The notes under the pieces were generated by a model, which did not search any database, had not been told where the DNA came from, and was given only the letters and a program-made list of their open reading frames with translations. Below, in pieces: positions 57,785 through 64,000 of a stretch of 64,000 nt of DNA. Positions within the stretch are counted from its first letter, which is position 1, and each line of letters begins with the position of its first letter. Source of the stretch: Primula veris (taxonomy: Eukaryota > Streptophyta > Magnoliopsida > Ericales > Primulaceae); NCBI GenBank assembly GCA_963682055.1, contig OY821740.1, positions 19,058,814 to 19,122,813 on the forward strand, in the 5' to 3' direction. The translations under genes and the position numbers were made by a program.

Positions 57785-59152
57785 TCAGGGGTAGTAACGT
57801 TTCAAGAACTCTTCGTGGTTTGAGTCGCTCTTCATATCATCTTTGTTTGTATCTGAGTTGTCACTTGCAGTGTCTTCTTCTTTACTTTCGACCTTTGGAC
57901 TTGGTTGAATCGACAAATCTTCATCGTCGTATGTTGAAATGTTAAACTCCATGTCATGAGCTTGACTTGCTAATTCTCCGAAGGTGTTTGGCTTGATTCC
58001 CTGAAGGATGTATCTCAAACCCCAATGCATGCCTTGGATACAAATTTCGATCTCGGACGACTCACACAACCTATCTTTGCAGTTTAGACTCAATCCCCTC
58101 CATCTGTTGATGTAATCGGTGACGGGCTCATGATTGCATTGGCGAGTGTTGGTTAGTTCGATCATACTCACTGTGCGACGGGTGTTGTAGAAGCGATTGA
58201 AAAATTCATTCTCGAGTTGTTCCCAGCTGTCAATTGATCCAGATGCTAAATCGCAGTACCAATCAAACGCATTGTCCTTCAATGTTCGGACGAATTGCTT
58301 TACGATGAGGTCTCCTTCTGTTCCAGCATTGCTGCACGTTTCTACGAAATGAGCTACATGTTGCTTTGGATTTCCTTTACCATCGAATTGCTGAAATCTT
58401 GGGGGTTGATATCCTGCAGGCATTTTCTAGCGCTCTATCCTCCTGCTGTAAGGCTTAACATAGCTTAATGAGGAATGTGTCACTTCTTCGTAGCATCCCT
58501 TAACAGTGCCAAGTATGAAATCCTTCAGCTGATCAACAAGAATTGAACCATCAGGAAGAACCTCTATGTTTTTCCTCTTCCCTTTGTCTTTGCTCGAAGA
58601 TCCTTCGACTTCGAATGGTTTCTCTTCATTTACAACGGTTTCACTAGTCTGTACCAGGAATTCCACCTTATTCATTAACATTGCAAATTGGGTATCTCGC
58701 TCTGTTGTTGCCTTCATGAGACCTTCTAGAGTTTTTGTTAGGATGGAAACTTGTTCTTCCAATGCCAATGTATTTGTAGTCATGGCTGGCATAATAGTTG
58801 AGTCAGAAGATCACGGGCTATTAAGTGGAGACTCCGAGTCTGAAGCAGTGACCCCATCTTTTTCATCGCCCTCTTGTTCACCTTTGCCTAGTTCATATAT
58901 GAATTTCGCAGCAGATTTTCCATCACGAGTGAGAGCCTCTTGAGGTCGTATGCGTAGATACTCTGTTGAGTTTAAGTTGCCCCCAAGTTCGATTCCTTCT
59001 GCGTGAGTTGGAGTTTCTATTGGTTGATCTAATGCTTGAGCATCGGAAGACTTGTTGCTTCGAGTTCTGGTGTAAACATTTGAAATCGTCCTCTTCTCGC
59101 CGAGTAAGGAAGAATCTTCAATTACTTTTGAGGAGTCTTTCTTTGGAGCCAT
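57785..59152 (-). pseudogene. TR-GAG gag gene with two in-frame stops
   Basis: From ATG at 59152 to the stop at 57785 the whole gene stays in one frame (about 455 codons) except for a TGA at 58811-58813 and a TAG at 58427-58429. The first part is acidic and serine-rich; the middle has a coiled-coil-like LEEQVSILTKTLEGLMKAT. The last part is a retrotrans_gag domain ([53 protein letters not shown]) with an acidic tail. No zinc knuckle follows. Gag forms the particle that packages the RNA. Both stops could come from C to T changes (CGA and CAG), which fits decay by methylated-cytosine deamination. Confidence 0.9.
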
Positions 59153-59204
59153 CAAATTGTTGATGAACTTGATTTGATGAAGAGAAAAGATGAAAGGCAG
59201 AGAA

Positions 59205-59222
59205 GTCCCACCGGGTATGCCA
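59205..59222 (-). other. Primer-binding site of the TR-GAG element
   Basis: TGGCATACCCGGTGGGAC on the minus strand, a few bases inside the 5' LTR end at 59228. The tRNA was not identified. Confidence 0.6.
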
Positions 59223-59227
59223 AAATT

Positions 59228-60865
59228 TGTTTCACACAAATTTTCACCAAGTGCTGAAGACAGGAAAAATGAATGCGAAGCAAAGTAAACTTTATTTATC
59301 AATTAATTTGCAGGTACAATCTCTGATAATTTCTAAAAGAAAATATAGAAATGAAAGTCCTTTGATTCTCCTCTTCGAACAATTTGTAATGGCTCGAAAT
59401 GCTGTTGTAGACTCTTTGATGAATTTTGTTGAATTTGCTGAACTTGAGTAGAATTCTTCAGATTTGATGAAAAACTTTGTAGTTTTGTTGATTTCGTTGA
59501 TGATCTTGACGCTCTTCAGATTTGGTGAAGAACTTGGAGATTTTGATATAGAGAAACGTGTTTTTGCCTTTGTGTAGTCGTTCCTGAATGCCGGTTTGTT
59601 GTAGATTTCCTGGGTGGAGTTCTTCGGATTTGTTGAAGAACTTTGAAGACTTTGATTTGCAGAAACGTCTTGTTTATTGCTTGTAGTCGTTCCTGAAGAT
59701 CGAAGGCAGATTTGTTGTAGGAGTTCTTCAGATTTGGGGAAGAACTTGAAGATTTTGATCCGTAGAAACACCTTGCTTGCTGCTTTTAGACGTTCTTGAA
59801 GATCGAATGCCAAGTTTATTGCAGATTTATTGCAGACTTTGAAGGCATTCGTTGAGGCCGGAGTGTGCAGAGCTTCTTTATATTTGGTGAAGAACTTTGA
59901 AGATTTTGATTTGCAGAAACGTCTTGCTTATTACTTGTAGTCGTTCCTGAAGATCGAAGGCAGATTTGTTGTAGAAGTTCTTTAGATTTGGGGAAAAACT
60001 TGAAGATTTTGATTTGCAGAAACGTCTTGCTTATTGCTTGTAGTCGTTCCCGAAGATCGAAGGCAGATTTGTTATAGAAGTTCTTTAGATTTGGGGAAGA
60101 ACTTGAAGACTTTGATTTGCAGAAACGTCTTGCTTATTGCTTGTAGTCGTTCCTGAAGATCGAAGACAAATTTGTTGTAGCAGTTCTTCAAATTTGGGGA
60201 AGAACTTGAAGACTTTGATTTGCAGAAACGTCTTCCTTGCTGCTTTTAGACGTTCTTGAAGATCGAATGTCAAGTTTATTGCAGATTTGTTGCAGACTTT
60301 GAAGGCGTTCGTTGAGGCCGGAGTGTGCAGAGCTTCCCAACTTGTTGATCTCCTGACGTTTGTGGAGGAGCGGAGCTGATTTCCTGGGGGCCGTGGAGGA
60401 GCGGAGCTGATTGTCTGGCGTCTGTGGAGGAGCTTCTCTCTCTCTAATCTTCAAGATTTTTTGATGTGTGAATTATGGTACCACCACCCCTCTATTTATA
60501 GCTTTTGGGGTGGACTTTTAATTTAAGTGCAAGACCACCTTCTCAAGTTTGGGCTCATTATCATATATGATCAACACTTGTCATTTGATTTAAATTTACT
60601 ATTTGTGTTTTGAAAACATTTTAATGAGTTCTATAATTTTAAGAAACTCTTTGTTTGCTCCATACTAAATGAGTTTTAGCAAAATAAATATTTTTATTTA
60701 TTTTAATTTACTATCTTAATTTTATGTGATAATAAATTATAATTTTTTTTCTTTTAAATTACTAATAACTTCTTTTTTATTTAAATATAGAATTAGTAAT
60801 AATTTTTAATTTTGCTTAAAAACACGTGGCCTATTTTTAAAGGCAGTAAATTTTACGTGTCAACA
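59228..60865 (-). repeat. 5' LTR of the TR-GAG element
   Basis: 1,638 bp. The TATA box CTATAAATAG is at 60492-60501. Exact 103-bp repeats start at 59978, 60081 and 60184. The length difference from the 3' LTR (113 bp) is explained by one extra 103-bp unit, an 11-bp insertion and small indels. Confidence 0.92.
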
Positions 60866-60870
60866 CTACC

Positions 60871-62129
60871 GATTTAGTTTAAGTTCATATTGGATCATGA
60901 AAGCCCAACATATATCAGTTTGTTGCTTAAAAACCATATATATCAAAGTGATATCCGCCTATTGGTGTAAGGAATTTGTTTCACACGATCCAAAGGGTAG
61001 TTTGAGAAATCAGCTCCCTCATGTTGTTAATTTAGATTGCATGAACTTAATTAATTTATGATTATGTTTTGAAGGAACAATTCACCGCACAAGATTTGTA
61101 GCGATAACTCGCTAACAATCACCATGGAATCATTTCGGATATGTAATTGCAATGTTTACACAAGCTGCAATTAGAATAGGTTTGCAGCATCGATCATACA
61201 ATAAAACCCGGTTTTTTTGTCCTTTATACAAAAAAAGTGATTGGAATAGAAAGAGACAAAAACAAACCAAAAACTGAAAATGACAACATATAGATTAGAT
61301 ATGTTGTTATATACTCCCATATATTATGAGTTGCGTTTCGTCAATCATTTTTTCTCCCACATTTTTATTTTCCTTATTCATAAATAAATAAATAAAAGTT
61401 GGTTTACCCGACAATTAATGTAGTATAGAGGTTTAAGAAACGCAAACCTGGATGTAAACGCAGAGTTTGATAAACCCATAAACAAAACAAAATGATACTA
61501 TAATTGACCAAAAAACTATCTATGTTATGAGCGTATTACTGATACTTCTTCAATAATCTTGTTTGAGATAACCACTCCATAAAATACGAATAGATATACT
61601 TTGATATGGTTGGTCTAATTTGATGACAGAACGATTTCCATCTTATCAAATGGTAAATTAAAATGTTACAATTAGAAAAAAAGATAACAAAACTTGCTAG
61701 GTTTATTTAAAAACCTCCGATAGTTTTGCCAAAATATTTTTATATCGACAATCACATGCGAGTAAATAATATATTTATATTTATTTCTAGTAATTAATAA
61801 ATAAGTACGAAATTTGTACTTGAATATGAGAAATATACTTGACTAGTATACTGTCATGATTAATAACGAAAATTAACTCTAGGACTGTTTTTAATACAGC
61901 ACTCAAAATTCACATTTACACGATATTTCTAGCTACATAAACTGCAACCTGAACTTTTTTATCAGTTGGGCGAGCTAGGAATATCATGTGTTCAAATTTA
62001 TATCTATTCTAAATAAACTTAAAAAAATACTGTCATTTTAAACAAAAAAAACACATAAATATGAAAATGAACGACAAATGGATATGTCCATTTTCGTGAC
62101 ACTATACATTGGCTATTGTGTTTTGAAAA
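60871..62129. other. AT-rich spacer
   Basis: No gene, repeat or exon that continues the RING gene was found. Confidence 0.45.
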
Positions 62130-62290
62130 ACTTGATCCCTTTATTTTTCGACGAACTCAAAGTTCATGTAGCGTCCAATCGGCAGAGCATAAGTTGTTCT
62201 CTTTGGATCGATTGGACGAGCATAAGTTGTTCTCTTTGGATCATTAGGCTCATCTTTGCTGTCTTCTTCCATTTGCTCTGAAATTTCTAA
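62130..62290 (-). other. Unrecognised coding-like stretch with a 33-bp tandem repeat
   Basis: The minus strand reads EQMEEDSKDEPNDPKRTTYA, then a repeated DPKRTTYA unit, then LPIGRYMNFEFVEK and a stop. The repeat is GAGCATAAGTTGTTCTCTTT at 62187 and 62219 (plus view). A TTTCAG or TTTTAG acceptor precedes it. It could be a last exon, but I do not recognise the family and see no partner exons. Confidence 0.3.
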
Positions 62291-64000
62291 AATTAGTGAA
62301 TGATGATGTTATAAACGTGTTATTTGTCTTCTAGAAGAAACATAAATGATCAATTTCATCATATGATATTTCGTGAAAGACTAGAAAAAAATATTCACAG
62401 CTATACATATATGCTTATTTTTCAAGGGGGCGGAACCAGTAACACATGTGTGGTGTTGCCAAAAGTAATAAAAACGCATAATATTTTCCAAATAAAAACA
62501 CGAAAAAGCCGGATTTTTTAAAAAACTTTTTTTACCATCTTTTCTTCATTTTTGTAACTTGATTTATTGATTAAAATGTATTTGATTTATATATTTTTCA
62601 TTTTCGCTCAATTTTGACTTTCTTTTTAAACTCCCAAAAAAACCCACAACAGTAATGTCACGTGCAGTCATGTGTCGAAAATTTCAGCATTTCAAAATTG
62701 ACTAAAAAATAAATAAAATAGAAACCAAAAGATACAAAAGTTAAATTTAAAAAATTAATGTATAACAAATAAAAAGATTAATACACGAAGGTAAAAAAAA
62801 AAGCGCTAAAAAATCAAATATATATTAAATAATAGATATATACGAATAATTAAATATTTATTAAACAATTTCAGTACAGTCACTTCAATTAAAATACAAA
62901 TCACTAAAAATTATTTTATAAATTTTGTTTGCGCTCACCACTATTGTAATTATTATTTTTGTTTATTTTTTTTAAAACGTGTATTACGTGTCAATATGAT
63001 AATAATCACTTTCATATGTTAATTTTTTTTAAGTATTATTTATATATCATCATCACATACAAAATTATAGTATGTTATTGCACTAACAATATATAATTTT
63101 AGAAAAAGTTGTCAAAAAAAAATATTTAAGCAGTTGTATATATATAAATTATTATGAAAAACATTAATAAAAAAAATTATTTTTTAAAATTATAGGGTTG
63201 TGTCGTCTCTTTTTCACATTAAATCGTCATGAATTTATATGTTAGTTATGTATATAAATGGGCTTGTTTTTTCCCCATATACTAATAAAAACAAAAAAAG
63301 TGAAAAACTGTTAATCTTCATTAAGCTTTTCAGTTTTCACCATTTGTTATGGGGTACGTATGAGTAAACATTCAGTTTTTTCCACTATCTTCTAGTGGTC
63401 AGGTCACCGATAACTTAATAATAAAATTGTGAACCCTAGCCAGTGAGCAAAAGTGATTGGTCCAAATGTTTGGTATCGAATTAAATCATGTTCATTATCA
63501 GAATTCGAATATTGACGTCTGCGAAGCAGATTTACCTCCAAACGAGACTTATTAATTATTAAAAAAAAAAAAAAAAACCCAGCTAGTGATGACCATTTAA
63601 ATTTAAAATACTGAATTGGTATCAGCATGGTCCATTTTTTTTTTTTGGAATGGACCAGGTTTTTTCGATAAGTATATATATACATGTATTCGATAATTTT
63701 GAAAATATAAAAGCTAGAATAATTAAGAAATGAAACAATCAAGTATCAAAATTTATATAAATAATGTTTGTTTAATATACCAATCATAATTTATAGATCA
63801 TATACATAAAAAAAATATTCTTAAGAGTCCAATATCAACATTCAACAATGAAGTGATAATCAATTTGGTGATTGATTTAAACTCACCTTCATGGATATTG
63901 ATCCCCGCTGCAATCAATTTTCTCCTGTAAAAATAACACTAGGACATTACAATAGGTAATATCAATTATATATGTTACCATATTGTCAGACATATATATT
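62291..64000. other. AT-rich spacer at the right edge
   Basis: Long A and T runs (for example 63560-63577 and 63637-63648). A 112-codon minus-strand frame at 63404-63742 is partly encoded by such runs and has no family signature. No gene that I can support. Confidence 0.45.

Larger units (their letters stand above)
55797..60865 (-). mobile_element. TR-GAG-type non-autonomous LTR retrotransposon
   Basis: 5,069 bp on the minus strand with a perfect TSD CTACC (55792-55796 and 60866-60870). LTRs start (plus view) TGTTTCACAC and end GTGTCAACA. The 1.9-kb interior holds a gag gene, a PBS and a polypurine tract, but no protease, RT, RNase H or integrase. This structure matches terminal-repeat retrotransposons with a gag domain. 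It must use the enzymes of an autonomous partner, probably gypsy because the gag is of the retrotrans_gag type. Confidence 0.9.

Noticed and set aside
59874..60290. CRISPR-like array
   Set aside because: The repeats are directly abutting 103-bp units without unique spacers, in a plant LTR.
63404..63742. 112-codon minus-strand open frame at the right edge
   Set aside because: Poly-A and poly-T runs encode much of it; no start context, splice sites or homology are visible.
1..64000. tRNA genes, intact rRNA genes or a bacterial-type operon
   Set aside because: I found no cloverleaf-like tRNA gene and no intact rRNA. The gene structure is clearly plant nuclear.

Overview
This is nuclear DNA of a flowering plant, almost certainly a dicot. 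The evidence is a DUF155/RETARDED ROOT GROWTH-type gene with GT-AG introns, an ATL-type RING-H2 gene, plastid-derived fragments, and a dense, nested population of LTR retrotransposons, hAT and CACTA elements and MITEs in AT-rich spacers. I cannot fix the family from the sequence; an asterid such as a composite would fit but is only a guess.

Layout. 1-8446: the start of a minus-strand Ty3/gypsy element whose LTR is split by a complete 7.1-kb Ty1/copia element (763-7876, TSD ATAAT) with almost identical LTRs but a decayed coding region. 8447-10926: A/T-rich foldback sequence, a hAT-like remnant and a duplicated promoter segment. 10927-17425: the first clear host gene, a seven-exon RRG/DUF155 homologue (380 aa) whose 3.5-kb first intron carries repeated copies of the exon-1/donor junction. 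17426-26063: spacers, a hAT-like element, plastid ycf2/ycf15 and rrn23 fragments, and a doubtful small minus-strand gene. 26069-26637: a solo LTR of the same gypsy family (TSD ATGAC). 27714-29735: a hAT MITE with a perfect 8-bp TSD, a copy of part of RRG intron 1, and a long-TIR element. 30700-33425: two DnaJ (DUF3444-type) pseudogenes head to head, forming a long inverted repeat with a 49-nt loop; one arm carries a retroposon insertion. 33445-39730: LINE remnant, CACTA MITE, a decayed hAT transposase element with a nested MITE, and a second hAT derivative. 40431-42720: tandem and dispersed duplicates of the small minus-strand gene's 5' end and of RRG intron 5. 43921-44979: the second clear host gene, an intronless ATL-type RING-H2 E3 ligase on the minus strand. 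47962-52757: a nearly intact Tork/Tnt1-like copia element (TSD TTGCA). 54054-55714: 3' exons of a second RING-H2 gene with a lost splice donor. 55797-60865: a non-autonomous element carrying only gag (TR-GAG type, TSD CTACC) with 103-bp tandem repeats in its LTRs, inserted just upstream of those exons. 60871-64000: AT-rich spacer with little recognisable content.

Only RRG and the ATL gene look like working host genes; one is predicted to act in mitochondria, the other in a membrane-bound ubiquitin pathway, and nothing links them functionally. The most unusual structures are the DnaJ hairpin locus, which could be a small-RNA source; the exon-junction amplification in RRG intron 1; and the TR-GAG element. 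All positions were read by eye from the sequence; similarity statements are visual alignments, not database searches.
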